Assembly (NCBI RefSeq): GCF_029931775.1
Contig: NC_079332.1
Location: forward strand, 4,153,970 to 4,217,969
DNA: 64,000 bases
Direction: 5' to 3'
Source: Euleptes europaea
Lineage: Eukaryota > Chordata > Lepidosauria > Squamata > Sphaerodactylidae
Of this stretch, positions 1 through 9,455 are shown piece after piece (position 1 is the stretch's first letter; each line of letters begins with the position of its first letter). The translations under genes and the position numbers were made by a program. The notes beneath the pieces are model-generated. The model was not told the origin of the DNA, did not search any database, and worked only from the letters and a program-made list of their open reading frames with translations.

Positions 1-229
1 TTGATATTCAAACTAAAGTCAATGCATTTACCTGGGCTGAATAAAGACCTTGCATTCATGGCTCATTACCAATGCTGATTTCCCCACACCCATCTCTTCC
101 CTGGACATCTGCATATCACACCTAATCCCATCACGCCTGCTATTCACATGGACATACTGTTAACATTTACATACTAATGCTTGTCTGAATTCACTCTCCT
201 CTACTTAAAGACAGATGGATTCACATTCT

Positions 230-269
230 GTATCTGAAGAAGTGAGCTGTGGCTCATAAAAGCTCATAC
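230..269 (+). ncRNA. Hammerhead-like ribozyme relic (family A, unit 1)
   Basis: GTAT-CTGAAGA, a GTGAGC/GCTCA stem with a TGTG-type loop, then AGCTC-ATAC. Stem I (GTAT/ATAC) and the 2-bp stem III (AGCT) are kept; the catalytic core is not fully conserved. Confidence 0.4.
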
Positions 270-401
270 CCTGCCAGAAAATATTCTTGTTAGTCTTTAA
301 GGTGCTACTGGACTCTTGCTCTTTTCTACAACATTTACATACTAATGCTTGCCTGAATTCACTCTCCTCTACTTAAAGACAGATGGATTCACCTTCTAGC
401 T

Positions 402-441
402 GTATCTGAAGAAGTGAGTGGTGGCTCACGGAAGCTCATAC
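402..441 (+). ncRNA. Hammerhead-like ribozyme relic (family A, unit 2)
   Basis: Same module as the first unit, 168-172 bp downstream: GTAT-CTGAAGA, stem GTGAG/CTCAC, AGCTC-ATAC. The core is again not fully conserved. Confidence 0.4.
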
Positions 442-522
442 CCTGCCAGAAAATATTCTTGCTAGTCTTTAAGGTGCTACTGGACTCTTGCTCTTTTCTA
501 CTCTTGTAGTACTCAAACACTG

Positions 523-1265
523 TACCGCCAGGAAGCCCACAAGCAGAGCACAGAGGCCAATGCCACCCCCTTGTTGCTGTCCGATGTTAAGAGGTACCCT
601 GCTCCTGAATATGGGGGTTCCATTAAGCTACCCTGGCTAATAAGAGCAGTCTTGTTGGATCAAGCCAGAAGTTGCTCTAGTTTTGCATCCTGTTTCCTAT
701 AGTACTCAAGCACTATGCCACCAGGAAGCCCACAAGCAGAGCACAGAGGCCAAAGCCGCCCCCTTGTTAGTGTCCCCAGCAGCTGTCTGATGTTCAAAGG
801 TACCCTGCTCCTGAATATGGGGGTTCCTTTTAAGCTACCCTGGCTAATAAGGGCAGTCTTGCTGAATCAAGCCAGAAGTCCCTCTAGTTTTGCATCCTGT
901 TGCCTGGAAGCCCACAAGCTAGGGTTAACCAACCTCCAGGTAGTAGCAGGAGATCTCCCGCTATTACAACTGATCTCCAGCTCATAGAGAGCAGCTCACC
1001 TGGAGAAAATGGCCGCTTGGGCAATTGGACTCTGGCATTGAAGTCCCTCCCCTACTCAAACCCCACCCTCCTCAGGCTCCACCCCCCAAAATCTCCCGCC
1101 CATGGTGAAGAGGGACCTGGCAACCCTACCACAAGCAGAGCCAAGGCCTCCCCCCCACGTTGGTGTCCCCAGCAGCTGTCTGATATTCAAAGCTACCCTG
1201 CTCCTGAATATGGAGGTTCTATTAAGCTACCCTGGCTAAGATCTGTCTTACCATATCAAACAGGA
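523..1265 (-). repeat. CR1 LINE 3'-end fragments in tandem
   Basis: Three partial copies of a CR1-type sequence (GGAAGCCCACAAGCAGAGC, then CTGCTCCTGAATATGGGGG) lie in minus orientation at about 523-690, 695-919 and 1129-1265. The third is split by a hAT MITE. Confidence 0.6.
920..1128. mobile_element. hAT-type MITE (TAGGGTTGCCA family), complete, with 8-bp TSD
   Basis: A 209-bp element starting TAGGGTTAACC and ending GGCAACCCTA, flanked by the perfect 8-bp duplication CCACAAGC (912-919 and 1129-1136). Eight-base duplications and TAGGG termini are typical of hAT elements. The interior carries a characteristic GGAGATCTCC...ACTGATCTCCAG stem. Confidence 0.8.
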
Positions 1266-1328
1266 GCAAGAGGTGGATCTTGTGCTGTGATGGAAATTAA
1301 GAGTAACCAATTCTTGCATTGTTTCTAG

Positions 1329-1427
1329 GCTGGTTTCCCTGCTCACTCAGGCCTTGGAAGAATGTGTGGGAAAGCAGCAGCTGCTACAGCAGGACCTAGC
1401 ACGGTGCCGTTCTGTTCTTGGGAACTG
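1329..1427 (+). CDS. TEDC2: TEDC2 exon (first visible; N-terminal helix)
   Basis: Acceptor TTTCTAG ends at 1328 and donor GTAAGT starts at 1428. It encodes LVSLLTQALEECVGKQQLL and continues to GNW across the next junction. It starts with the last base of a split codon, so one upstream coding exon is missing. Confidence 0.9.
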
Positions 1428-4400
1428 GTAAGTTGCCAGGCGGGAGAGGCTACTTGAAGTGTTTGCAGCCAGCAGAAGAGACAGTGGAAGTAAACATTCC
1501 TTTTTCCTCTTCTTTCGTAAGAAGTTGGGATTGTGAAAATTTAAAACCTGAGGATCCTGCAGTACAAAGAGAAGGGCTGTCCTATGAACACCAGTAATAA
1601 TGAGTACTCTTTCAAAGCGCTTCGTACATGTTATCTTGTAATCCTAACAGCCCTGTAATGTAGGCTAGAATTATGATCCTGTTGAAGATGGCAGAGGCTG
1701 AAGCCTGCCACCTACTAAATTTGTTATGGAAGCAAAATTTGAACCCAGATCACAGGGGGAGGAGATGCGGCTCAGTTGTAGAGCATCTGCTTGGCATGCA
1801 GAAGGTCCCAGGTTCAATCCCTGGCATCTCCAGTTAAAGGAATCAGGTAGAAGGCTTCCAACTGAGACCCTGGAGAGCTGCTGCCAGTCAGAGCAGACAA
1901 TACTGAACTTGATGGGCCAAGGGTCTGATTCAGTGTAAAGCAGCTTTCCGTGTTCATGCGTGTCCACTGCTTATTTCTTTCCCCACCATGACATACCAGC
2001 TTGTGGCATTTCAAGTTCTCATGTCCAAGCTGGGGCGACCCAGTAATTCCTCTGTAAGTTGCTAAATACGCGTTCGTTTTCATTTTTCTCTCTGCTAGGA
2101 ACTTGCAAACTCCTGACAGCCCTACAGTCAAGGACTGCAGCAGCGACCAGCAAGGTAAAGGGGAAGCCTCTTTCTTGCCCACTGCGATGCCTCTAGCAGG
2201 AGCAGTCATTTGATGCTTGGCATGGTGTAGTGGTCAAGAGCGGTGGTTTGGAGCGGTGGACTCTGATCTGGAAAACCGGGTTCAATTCCCTACTCCTCCG
2301 CATGAGTGGCGGAGGCTTAACTGGGGGACTGGATTTGTTTCCCCGCTCCTACACACGAAGCCAGCTGGGTGACCTGGGGCTTGTCACACTCTCTCAGCCC
2401 CACCTACCTCACAGGGTGTCTGTTGTGAGGAGGGGAAGGGAATGGTGATTGTAAGGTGGTTTGATTCTTCCTTAAGTGGTAGAGAAAGTTGGCATATAAA
2501 AAACCAGCTCCTTCTTCATAGTCAAAAAGGGCAAGAGTCCAGTAGCACCTTAAAGACTAACAAAAATATTTTCTGGTAGGGTATGAGCTTTCGTGAGCCA
2601 CAGCTCACTTCTTCAGAAAGCTCATACCCTACCAGAAAATATTTTTGTTAGTCTTTTAAGGTGCTACTGGACTCTTGCCCTTTTTGACTACTGCAAACAG
2701 GCTAACACGGCTACCCACTGTGAATTCCTTCTTCATAGGTTGAGGAAGAAGATTTATCATGTAACATCATGTCTACGTAATTGTTATTTGCAAATACCCT
2801 TCAGTTTTATCTCTGCGCTATTTAAAGAACAGCAAGATGGCCCTTTAAAAAAAGAAAAAAACGAGGTCAGGATGACATTTATACTGACTGTCTGCTGCAT
2901 TTTCAGAAAGGGAGCCCACAGTGGAGGAGCTTGAGGAACTGACATTACTTAACAAAGCTCTGGAGAAAGCTGTGAAAATCCGAACAAAATTCCTGAGCCA
3001 TGTTCCTCTGCATGAGGCTCCCGGTGGCACCAGAGCGTTGGAGAAGAAACCTGTCGCCCATGTTGCTGTCAAACAGCAAGGCACTAATTGCAAAGGGAGT
3101 GTTTCCAAGGAGCAGGCCAAAGTGACGCCCGGCGGCCAAAAACCTGCATCTTCCCGAAAACCCTCGGCGTACGTGCTGAAAGCTCCCTACCAGACTGACC
3201 CAGAAGTGAAAAGGCTGCGGGGGAAAACTCCAGCCAGGCTGACTCACAAGGTCCCAAAGGGCTCTGGGAGGAAGTCACTCCAAGGGGCTGCCTCTCACAA
3301 AGCCAAGGTGCCTATAAAAATAACCAGAGTGGAATGTGGGAAGATCTCTGTGGTTGAAACTCCCGGATCGCCCCCTGACCTGTCCGACTCTGCCCAGGAT
3401 GTGGAACAAAGTTCTTTGCTTGGGAACTCTACCACTGGGGGGAGCTCTGCAAGCACCGGGACTTGTGTTTCAGGAGAAAGCGCCCCAGGCATGTGTCCAG
3501 AACCACAGACATCCACTCTCCAGGAAAAGGGGTAGGGTCCCACAGATTTATTTATTTTTTCCTGTTCGATAAATGTTGAAATTCAAGCCAAGGAAGTAAG
3601 ACTTGCCCCAACAAGATGCGTGTCTCTCTGGGCGTGTCTCTCTGGGCGTGCTGGCCGCTAATGCAAACCCACTCTTCTTGCAGGTCTTCGCTGAAACTGC
3701 CCCTTCCGTACAGAAAAGCCTCTTTCAGGCTCGCCAGGTAACCTCACCAGAGCTTCCTAGAACTTTTTTGCAAGTGGACGGGAAGAGGGTGGTGGGAGAA
3801 ATCTCCAAAATCTCTTTAAGAATCTATAGGACCTTTTGCATGGAAGGGCTGTTTGTAAAGGGAGATTGCCCTGGGGGTGGGGGGTGCCAGAGGTTGGCTG
3901 GTCCAAAGAACTTCATTTACAACTGTTCATTTCATAACAGCGAGTGAAGGTCTGACTGGGATTAAAGCCTGCAGGATCACCGAGAAGTTGTGACTGGCCC
4001 ACGGCCAATGAAGTAGGGGTCACTGGGGGTGTGGGGGGAAAGGTAGTTGTGAATTTCCTGCATTGTGCAGGGGGTTGGACTAGATGACCCCTGGTGTCCT
4101 CTTCCAACTCTATGATTCTAAGTGAATAAGGACCTGCCTCTCCAGCTGTCTTTGCTTTCTTCTATACCTGCTCCAATTTATTTGTGCTTTAAAGAGTTCC
4201 CCGTGCCCGGTGCGAGTGTTCTGACTTATTTCAACTCTTCCTGTCCTTCCCTCCCCGCTGCCCTTTTTCTCCTTCTTGCCCCACACGCTCAGGCTGTGGG
4301 AAGACTGCCGCCTTTGCCAGACGAGCCCTGAGGCTGCCGCCGTGCGGGATCGCTTTATGGAGAAGTTGCAAGCGACCGTATCCTTTGTGCCGGACTCGGG

Positions 4401-7400
4401 CAAAGCGAAACGCAGCTGCAGGTATGAGGGAAAAGCCCTTTCCTTGCCTGGAAGTGGGCTAGTATGGAAAGAGGCTCATCCTGAGCTTCACATGAACACA
4501 TGAAGCTGCCTTATGCTGAATCGAACCCTGGGTCCATCAAAGTCAGTATTGTCTACTCAGATCAGCAGTGGCTCTCCAGGGTCTCAGGCAGAGAAAGGTC
4601 TTTCATATCCCCTACTTGCCTTGTCCCTTCAACTGAAGATGCAGGGGATTAAACCTGGGACCTTCTGCATGCCAAGCAGATGCTCTACCACTGAGCCACT
4701 GACCGGCAGTGGTTCTCCAGGGTCTCAGGCAGAGATATTTCACATCACATACTTGCCTAGTCCCTTTAACTGGAGATGCCTGGGATTGAACCTGGGACCT
4801 TTTGAACTTGAAGCATCCCCTGGAAGCATCCCCTTTTTCTCATCTCCCCTCCCCCCAAAAAAACAACAGTCTCTTTCCTTAAACTCATGGCCAGTTCTCC
4901 TCGCCTTCACCGTCTCTCAGCCTGGCTGAAGTGGAAAAGGAATTGACGTCTCTGCGGGGCGTCTGCGCCCGTCTGAGCCAGTGCGTGGAGGCCGAGACGC
5001 CAGGTGAGAAATGCACTGTGGGTAGTTGAAAACAGTGCCCCTCTTTGCCGACTTCGTTGAGCGGGGAGCGTGGTCGCTGCGTTCGCAGTCCCGGGTTAAG
5101 TGGTCTGCAGGGGTCTGTGGTCCAGGGCCCGTCTGTGCATCATGGGTCAGCACACCCCAAATGGGCTCTTGACGCGGAGCTGCAGACATTCCCATCTCAC
5201 TGATTATTTTGTATGATGCACGTCCCAACACTTGTGCATTAGAAGAAGAAGAGTGGGTTTTTATATGCCGATATTCTCTGAAGGAGATTCAGACCAGCTT
5301 AGAATCATAGAATCGTAGAGTTGGGAGGGACCGCCAGGGTCATCTAGTCCAACCACTGCACAATGCAGGAAATTCACAACTACCTCTCCCCACACCCCCA
5401 GTGACTCCCTACTCCATGCCCAGAAGATAGCCAAGATGCCCTCCCTCTCATGAACTGCCTAAGGCTTACAATCGCCCTCCCTTCCCCTCCCCACAACGGA
5501 CACCCTGTGTGGTAGGTGGGGCTGAGAGAGTTGGGAGAGAACTGTGACTGCCCAAGGTCACCCAGCAGGCTTCATGTGGAGGAGCGGGGAATCAAACCCA
5601 GATTAGAGGCCACTGCTCTTAACCACTACACCACGCTGTTCGTGCACATGCCTATAAAAAGTAATGCCCAGTGGCCCTTGGAGTGTTCTTGGCATGCGCG
5701 AGATGCTCTTTTTTTTGACGGTGGGGGGTGGCTCACAAAGAGTTTTGGAATGAACTCACCTTGAGATGTGGGCGAGGTAGACAGAAGGGCTGTTGGTTTG
5801 GCTTGGCACCTCCTCCCGGATCTTCTGACTGCGCAGCCACGATTTCTTCGATTTCTGCTTATCTCGCAGCTTCTCTTGGGGAAGACCCAGCATGGGAGCG
5901 AGAGTATGAAAGCCTTCTGGCTTTGGAGGGCCTCCAGCCCCTGGTTTCCCAGTGCCTGGACAAAGCACAGATGCTCCAGGAAGGTGAGGCTCGGCTTGAA
6001 GGGCGAGACCCCTACTCGGTCAACATGGGTGTACAAGGCTGCACGGGGTTTTAATAAGAAGGGGTCCGACCTTCTGGGACAACAGAAAACAACTCGACAA
6101 CTCAGAGGGTTGCCAGCGCCAGGTTGGGAAATACCTGGAGGTTTTTGGGGGCGGAGCCTGAGGAGGCGGGGTTAATGGAGGGGAGGGACTTCAATGCCAT
6201 AGAGTCCAATGGCCAAAGCGGCCATTTTCTCCATGGGGAAACTGATCTCTGTCGGCTGGAGATCAGTTATAATAGCAGGAGATCTCCAGCTAGTACCTGG
6301 AGGGTGGCAACCCTAGCTGTGTATAAGAATTTGAACTTGAGTGAACGGATATTTTTTTTAAAGTTATTTTTGCAGGGACGCTAGTTCTGTCTGTGTCCGC
6401 AACGCTCTTATTTTTATCGTTTTATTATAACTTTTATCCCTCAAGGACCTCAGGATAGGATACCTGATTCAGGGACTATGGATTTGTGTTTTTCCTGAGT
6501 TCATACCAATTGGTAATCTTTGATGCTTGGCTAAGGCTTGTCCTTCCCTCCCCTTGACAGCCGTGGAGTCCCATATGCGGCTTATCCCAGCCTGTTCTGC
6601 TGGCAGCGAAACCTCCTCCTCTGCGAAGGGTCCCTTTCTCCAGAGGCGAAGGAGCTGCTGCACAGAGACGTTTGGGCCCCCGCCTCTGCTCCATTACTCC
6701 AGCCTGAAAGAGCTGCTGGAAATGGAGTCCTTGAGGCTGCAGGTGGCCATGTTGAGCCAGCAGATCGACATACAGAAGGTAACCTGGCAGGGGATGTGCG
6801 TAGCGGGGGAGTTTTGATTTGGCAGACCTTAACCTGGCGCCTGGTTGGCCACTGTATGAACAGACTGCTGGACTGGATGGGCCTGGGTCTGATCCAGCAG
6901 GGCTTTTCTTATGTTCTCATGTAATCTTGTGTTCCCTTTAAGAACAGAAGATGGGTCCATCTAGTCCGGCATCCTGTTTCACACAGGATACTGCCTTCAG
7001 CTAGTGTGGTGTAGTGGTTGAGAGCGGTGGACTGTAATCTGGAGGACTGTCTTGGATTCCCCCCTTCTCCACATGAGTGGTGGACTCTAATCTGTTGAAT
7101 CGGATTGGTTTCCCCCACTCCTACACTTGAAGCCTGCTGGGTGACCCTGGGCCAGTCACAGCTCTCTCTGAACTCTCTCCGCCCCACCTACCTCACAAGG
7201 GGTCTGTAGTGGGGAGGGGGAGGGAAGGTGATTGTAAGCCGCTTTGAGACTCCTTAAGGCAGAGAAAAGTGGGGTATAAAAACCTACTCTTCTTCTAGCA
7301 CTGGTATGAACACACATGAAGCTGCCTTCTACTGAATCAGACCCCTTGTTCATCAAAGTCAATATTGTCTACTCAGACCGGCAGCGGCTCTCCAGGGTCT

Positions 7401-8207
7401 CAGGCAGGGATCTTTCACATCACCTACCCGCCTAGTCCCTTTAACTGGAGATGCCGGGGATTGAACCTGGGACCTTCTGCATTCCAAGCGGGTGCTCTGC
7501 CACTGAGCCACAGCCCCTCCCCATGGGCTGTATGGCAGAGCATGACTGTCTCTGAACATTTAGTCATCAAGGCCTAATGGCCAAGTACTAACCAGGGCCC
7601 TCTCCCATCCAAGTACCAAGCAGGTTCAAGATCGGCTAGCCTGATGCAAAGGTCAGGCTATCAGACTGAGTTTTAATCTGTGGTTTCCCGATGGTAGAAG
7701 AAGAAGAATTGGTTTTTATATGCCGACTTTCTCTACCACATGAGACTCAAACCGGCTTACAATCACCTTCCTTCCACCTCCCCACATCAGACACCCTGTG
7801 AGGTAGGTGGGGCTGAGAGAGCTGTGACTAGCCCAAGGTCACCCAGCAGGCTTCATGTTGAGGAGCGGGGAATCAATCCCGGCTCTCCAGATCAGGCTCC
7901 ACGGCTCCAAACCACCGCTCTTAACCACTACACCACAGTGGCTCTTCACACTGCCTTTTCAACCTTTTGGGGCCTTCCCCTGTTCCAGCTCCTTCCGACG
8001 CAGGCGGTTTTCCTAGCTCTGCGCTCTGCTTTCTTTTTTGCCCAGGCCCTGGAAGGCGAGCTCCTCCCTCTTCTCAAACCCGGTCCTGCTCCACGAGGCT
8101 CCCGCGCTTCTTTGTACCGTGCCATTTACACACTGCTGTGCGAGGGGGGCACGCACTTCCCTGCCCTTGTCTGCGAGGAGGGCTTGTCTGGCGACCTTGA
8201 ACCCTGA
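1329..8207 (+). CDS. TEDC2: TEDC2, tubulin epsilon and delta complex protein 2 (5'-partial, 9 exons)
   Basis: TEDC2 works with TEDC1 and delta- and epsilon-tubulin at centrioles, where the complex is needed for stable triplet microtubules (family knowledge). Exons: 1329-1427, 2099-2154, 2907-3531, 3684-3737, 4293-4421, 4921-5003, 5870-5983, 6561-6778 and 8046-8207. All introns are GT-AG, and the phases chain without conflict through 1540 nt (about 512 residues before TGA). Landmarks that match my memory of human TEDC2 (433 residues) are an N-terminal LVSLLTQALEEC helix, ELEELTLLNKALEKAV, KLPLPYRKASFRL, EYESLLALEGLQPLVSQCL, LRLQVAMLSQQIDIQK and the C-terminal YRAIYTLLCEGG. The protein is mostly helical or coiled-coil with a basic, Ser/Pro-rich low-complexity middle in the 625-nt exon, which largely explains the extra length. 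The first coding exon (about ten residues in human) was not found and probably lies upstream. Introns hold SINE, CR1, hAT and Penelope-like inserts; none interrupts an exon. Confidence 0.93.
1764..1965 (+). mobile_element. tRNA-Ala-like SINE
   Basis: A-box-like GGCTCAGTTGTAGAGCATC and B-box-like GGTTCAATCCC with a TTGGCAT anticodon loop, followed by the family body ending GGGTCTGATTCAGTGTAAAG. It lies in a TEDC2 intron. Confidence 0.8.
2099..2154 (+). CDS. TEDC2: TEDC2 exon (56 nt)
   Basis: Acceptor CTGCTAG, donor GTAAAG. It encodes NLQTPDSPTVKDCSSDQQ. Phases (1 base + 18 codons + 1 base) fit both neighbours. Confidence 0.85.
2213..2520 (+). mobile_element. MIR-like tRNA-derived SINE with CTT-type tail
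   Basis: Head TGGTGTAGTGGTCAAGAGC, CORE-like GGTGACCTGGGGCTTGTCAC and 3' part GGCATATAAAAAACCAGCTC. This is the most abundant SINE of the window. The next insert lies in its tail. Confidence 0.8.
2522..2725 (-). repeat. Penelope-like terminus (family A), palindromic insert with 13-bp TSD
   Basis: A 204-bp insert between two copies of TCCTTCTTCATAG (2509-2521, 2726-2738). It is largely a fold-back: the AGTCCAGTAGCACCTTAAAG arm is followed by its reverse complement, meeting inside a minus-strand hammerhead-like module (2581-2616). It ends in CTAACACGGCTACCCACTGT. Confidence 0.7.
2581..2616 (-). ncRNA. Hammerhead-like core (family A) at a palindrome junction
   Basis: The minus strand reads CTGAAGA, stem GTGAGC/GCTCAC with loop TGTG, GAAA, GCTC, ATAC. 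The core boxes are all kept, but the 5' strand of stem I is replaced by the inverted arm. Confidence 0.45.
2907..3531 (+). CDS. TEDC2: TEDC2 large central exon
   Basis: Acceptor TTTTCAG, donor GTAGGG. It starts with REPTVEELEELTLLNKALEK, the conserved helix, then runs through a basic, Ser/Pro/Lys-rich segment to CPEPQTSTLQEKG. The reading frame stays open for the whole exon, and a TAG lies just past the donor, which supports splicing here. Confidence 0.93.
3684..3737 (+). CDS. TEDC2: TEDC2 exon (54 nt)
   Basis: Acceptor TTCTTGCAG, donor GTAACC. It encodes SSLKLPLPYRKASFRLA, matching the human motif around LLRLPAAFRKAA. Adding this exon carries the frame past the TAG that follows the previous donor. 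Confidence 0.88.
4010..4122 (+). mobile_element. CR1 LINE 3' end (type A)
   Basis: TGAAGTAGGGGTCACTGGGG to CAACTCTATGATTCTAA: the typical CR1 3' terminus with ATTCTATG-like end, in a TEDC2 intron. Confidence 0.8.
4293..4421 (+). CDS. TEDC2: TEDC2 exon (129 nt)
   Basis: Acceptor ACGCTCAG, donor GTATGA. It encodes LWEDCRLCQTSPEAAAVRDR and on to GKAKRSC. The LW pair aligns with the human SSLWAQL segment. Confidence 0.87.
4494..4812 (-). mobile_element. Two adjoining tRNA-Ala-like SINE copies
   Basis: Minus-strand copies at 4494-4700 (CATGAAGCTGCCTTATGCTG to TGCTCTACCACTGAGCCAC) and 4702-4812, the second truncated. Confidence 0.75.
4921..5003 (+). CDS. TEDC2: TEDC2 exon (83 nt)
   Basis: Acceptor TCTCTCAG, donor GTGAGA. 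It encodes LAEVEKELTSLRGVCARLSQ and CVEAETP, a predicted helix. Confidence 0.87.
5242..5637 (-). mobile_element. MIR-like SINE split by a CR1 3' end
   Basis: SINE halves at 5242-5300 and 5459-5637 (minus strand, ending CTACACCACGCTG). A 3' CR1 fragment (5301-5458, minus) sits between them, with CTTA at both junctions. Confidence 0.8.
5870..5983 (+). CDS. TEDC2: TEDC2 exon (114 nt)
   Basis: Acceptor ATCTCGCAG, donor GTGAGG. It encodes WEREYESLLALEGLQPLVSQ, one of the best conserved TEDC2 segments (human MQEYRCLLTLEGLQAMVGQC). Confidence 0.93.
6107..6316. mobile_element. hAT-type MITE (TAGGGTTGCCA family)
   Basis: AGGGTTGCCAGCGCC to GGTGGCAACCCTA with the shared GGCGGAGCCTGAGG body. No clean target duplication found for this copy. 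Confidence 0.7.
6561..6778 (+). CDS. TEDC2: TEDC2 exon (218 nt)
   Basis: Acceptor CCTTGACAG, donor GTAACC. It encodes LLHYSSLKELLEMESLRLQV and AMLSQQIDIQK, matching human LLVYSSTQELQTL and LRVAVLDQQIHLEK. It ends in phase 0. Confidence 0.93.
6836..6922 (+). mobile_element. CR1 LINE 3' end (type B)
   Basis: Ends GGTCTGATCCAGCAGGGC then TTTTCTTATGTTCTCATG, the second CR1 3'-end type of this window. Confidence 0.75.
6940..6995 (-). mobile_element. Short CR1-type fragment
   Basis: AGAACAGAAGATGGGTCCAT then CTAGTCCGGCATCCTG, a diverged minus-strand CR1 3' end. Confidence 0.5.
7004..7297 (+). mobile_element. MIR-like SINE
   Basis: GTGTGGTGTAGTGGTTGAGAG to GTATAAAAACCTACTCTTC; L2-like GATTGTAAGCCGCTTTGAGA 3' region. 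Confidence 0.8.
7308..7535 (-). mobile_element. tRNA-Ala-like SINE
   Basis: CACATGAAGCTGCCTTCTAC to TGCCACTGAGCCACAGCCCC; near full length, minus strand. Confidence 0.8.
7578..7665 (-). mobile_element. Possible 5S-rRNA-derived SINE fragment
   Basis: GGCCAAGTACTAACCAGGGC and CTCCCATCCAAGTACCAAGC recall the reverse complement of the 5S body, but the match is diverged. Confidence 0.35.
7697..7950 (-). mobile_element. MIR-like SINE
   Basis: AAGAAGAATTGGTTTTTATA to CTACACCACAGTGGCTC; minus strand, upstream of the last TEDC2 exon. Confidence 0.8.
8046..8207 (+). CDS. TEDC2: TEDC2 terminal exon with stop
   Basis: Acceptor TTGCCCAG. It encodes ALEGELLPLLKPGPAPRGSR, then YRAIYTLLCEGGTHFPALV, and ends at TGA 8205-8207. 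The CEGG motif matches the human C-terminus. Confidence 0.93.
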   Translation, partial: ALEGELLPLLKPGPAPRGSRASLYRAIYTLLCEGGTHFPALVCEEGLSGDLEP

Positions 8208-8312
8208 CCAAAAGCATGCCGAGCAACGGCCTTCAGCGGCAAGTTCTGCTCTCCCCTGTGAACGAACGGGGCTCCCGTTATGCCGAATAATACCTCTCCT
8301 GCATGTAAACCA

Positions 8313-8318
8313 AATAAA
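8313..8318 (+). terminator. TEDC2 polyadenylation signal AATAAA
   Basis: A canonical AATAAA lies 106 bases after the TEDC2 stop, followed by a T-rich stretch (TGTATTATACGTTTT). This implies a short 3' UTR of about 130 bases. Confidence 0.75.
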
Positions 8319-8525
8319 ATTGTATTATACGTTTTCCAGATCTTTTGCTGTCCCTCCTGCCTCTTCTGAAATCTCTCTAAGCAACCCCGAAGCATCTGCC
8401 CACCCTTTCTCGTTGAAGAACCAGGCCTTGGCTTCCAAGAACTGGGCAAACTGGTTTGACATGTCAACATCTATCCGCAACAGCCGGCCACAAGCTGGCC
8501 CAGAAGGGAGAGTAAAAAAGAAACC

Positions 8526-8945
8526 TCATAGAATCATAGAGTTGGAAGGGACCACCAGGGTCATCTAGTCCAACCCCCTGCACAATGCAGGAATTTCACA
8601 AGTACCTCCCCCACACACACACCCAGTGACCCCCTACTCCATGCCCAGAAGATGGCCAAGGTGGCCTCCCTCATCATCTTCTTAAGGTTATAGAATCAGC
8701 ATGGCTGACAGATGGCCATCTACCCTCTGCTTAAAAACCTCCAGGAAAGGAGAGATCACCACCTCCTGAGGAAGCCTGTTCCACTGAGGAATCACTCGAA
8801 CTTGTTAGAAAATCCTTCCTGATGTCTATACAGAAACTCTTTTGGTTTAATTTCAACCCGTTGGTTCTGGTCCGACCTTCTGGGGCAACAGAAAACAACT
8901 CGGCGCCCTCCTCTATATGACAGCCCTACAAGTCCTTGAAATAAA
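8526..8945 (-). mobile_element. CR1 LINE 3' region (type A)
   Basis: CATAGAATCATAGAGTTGGA to the segment around ACTCGGCGCCCTCCTC. The minus-strand translation contains the CR1 ORF2 C-terminal RLPREVV-like region, with disruptions. Confidence 0.8.
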
Positions 8946-9099
8946 GCAGAGTGCAGAGCTAGGAAAATCGACCCTGGCTCACATTTGTATAGAGAGATGG
9001 CTGTAAACACAGGGGCTTAGCTGGACTCCTTGGTGCAAAGACAACCAAGGGCATAGTTAAAAATTGGAGTGTAAAAAGTTAGGATCCACCAGCAAGCAC

Positions 9100-9455
9100 T
9101 GAGGAAAGATGGGAGTGCGACGTTATGTTGGTGTTGCCGTCTGTTTCATTAGTAGAGATGAGCGGAAACCCATTTACCCAGTGAGCTCCTTCCCTAGGAG
9201 ATCGGAAGAAGCTAAAGTTTCCCTTCTCTTAGCAGACTCCTCTCGGGAGATAACCTCTCAAGCAGCCAAATTTTGCCTCTGGTCTAGTGGGATTCGTAAA
9301 AAACTGGTTGAAAACCTTACCCCATGGAAGATGTTTCCTCCCCATCTTCAAATCATCCCTCCCAGAATCATCAGCTTTTATTATTTTATTATTTTAACCT
9401 AACGTTGGTTTTTCATTCAGAGCTGATATTGTGTCAAAATAAAACTTGACCGATT
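9100..9455 (+). mobile_element. Non-LTR retrotransposon 3' end, Vingi/I-like (uncertain clade)
   Basis: The plus strand encodes KVSLLLADSSRE and an AAKFCLWSSGIRKKLVENL-like C-terminus, then a 3' UTR ending with a GATTGATTG tail. The same element, in reverse, is at 45.7-46.6 kb. I infer Vingi from memory of squamate elements; the clade is not proven. Confidence 0.5.

Larger units (their letters stand above)
162..501 (+). repeat. Tandem dimer of a hammerhead-bearing Penelope-like terminus (family A)
   Basis: Two direct copies of a unit of about 168 bp (162-329 and 330-501) start with AACATTTACATACTAATGC and end with CTCTTTTCTAC. Each holds a hammerhead-like module (230-269 and 402-441) with stem I GTAT/ATAC. 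The conserved core is not complete in either copy. Bases 1-161 look like the upstream part of the same element. A tandem arrangement is what is reported for Penelope-like termini with dimeric ribozymes (from memory). Confidence 0.6.

Noticed and set aside
1-1328. First coding exon of TEDC2
   Set aside because: Searched for ATG plus about ten codons and a donor in the right phase; the one candidate near 1290 (ATGGAAATTAAGA then GTAACC) gives the wrong phase, and the stretch is repeat sequence.
1764-1840. Possible functional tRNA-Ala gene (and similar sites at 13160, 13373, 32597 and 56312)
   Set aside because: Each carries the SINE body after the tRNA-like head, the cloverleaf is imperfect, and copies are dispersed; these are SINEs.
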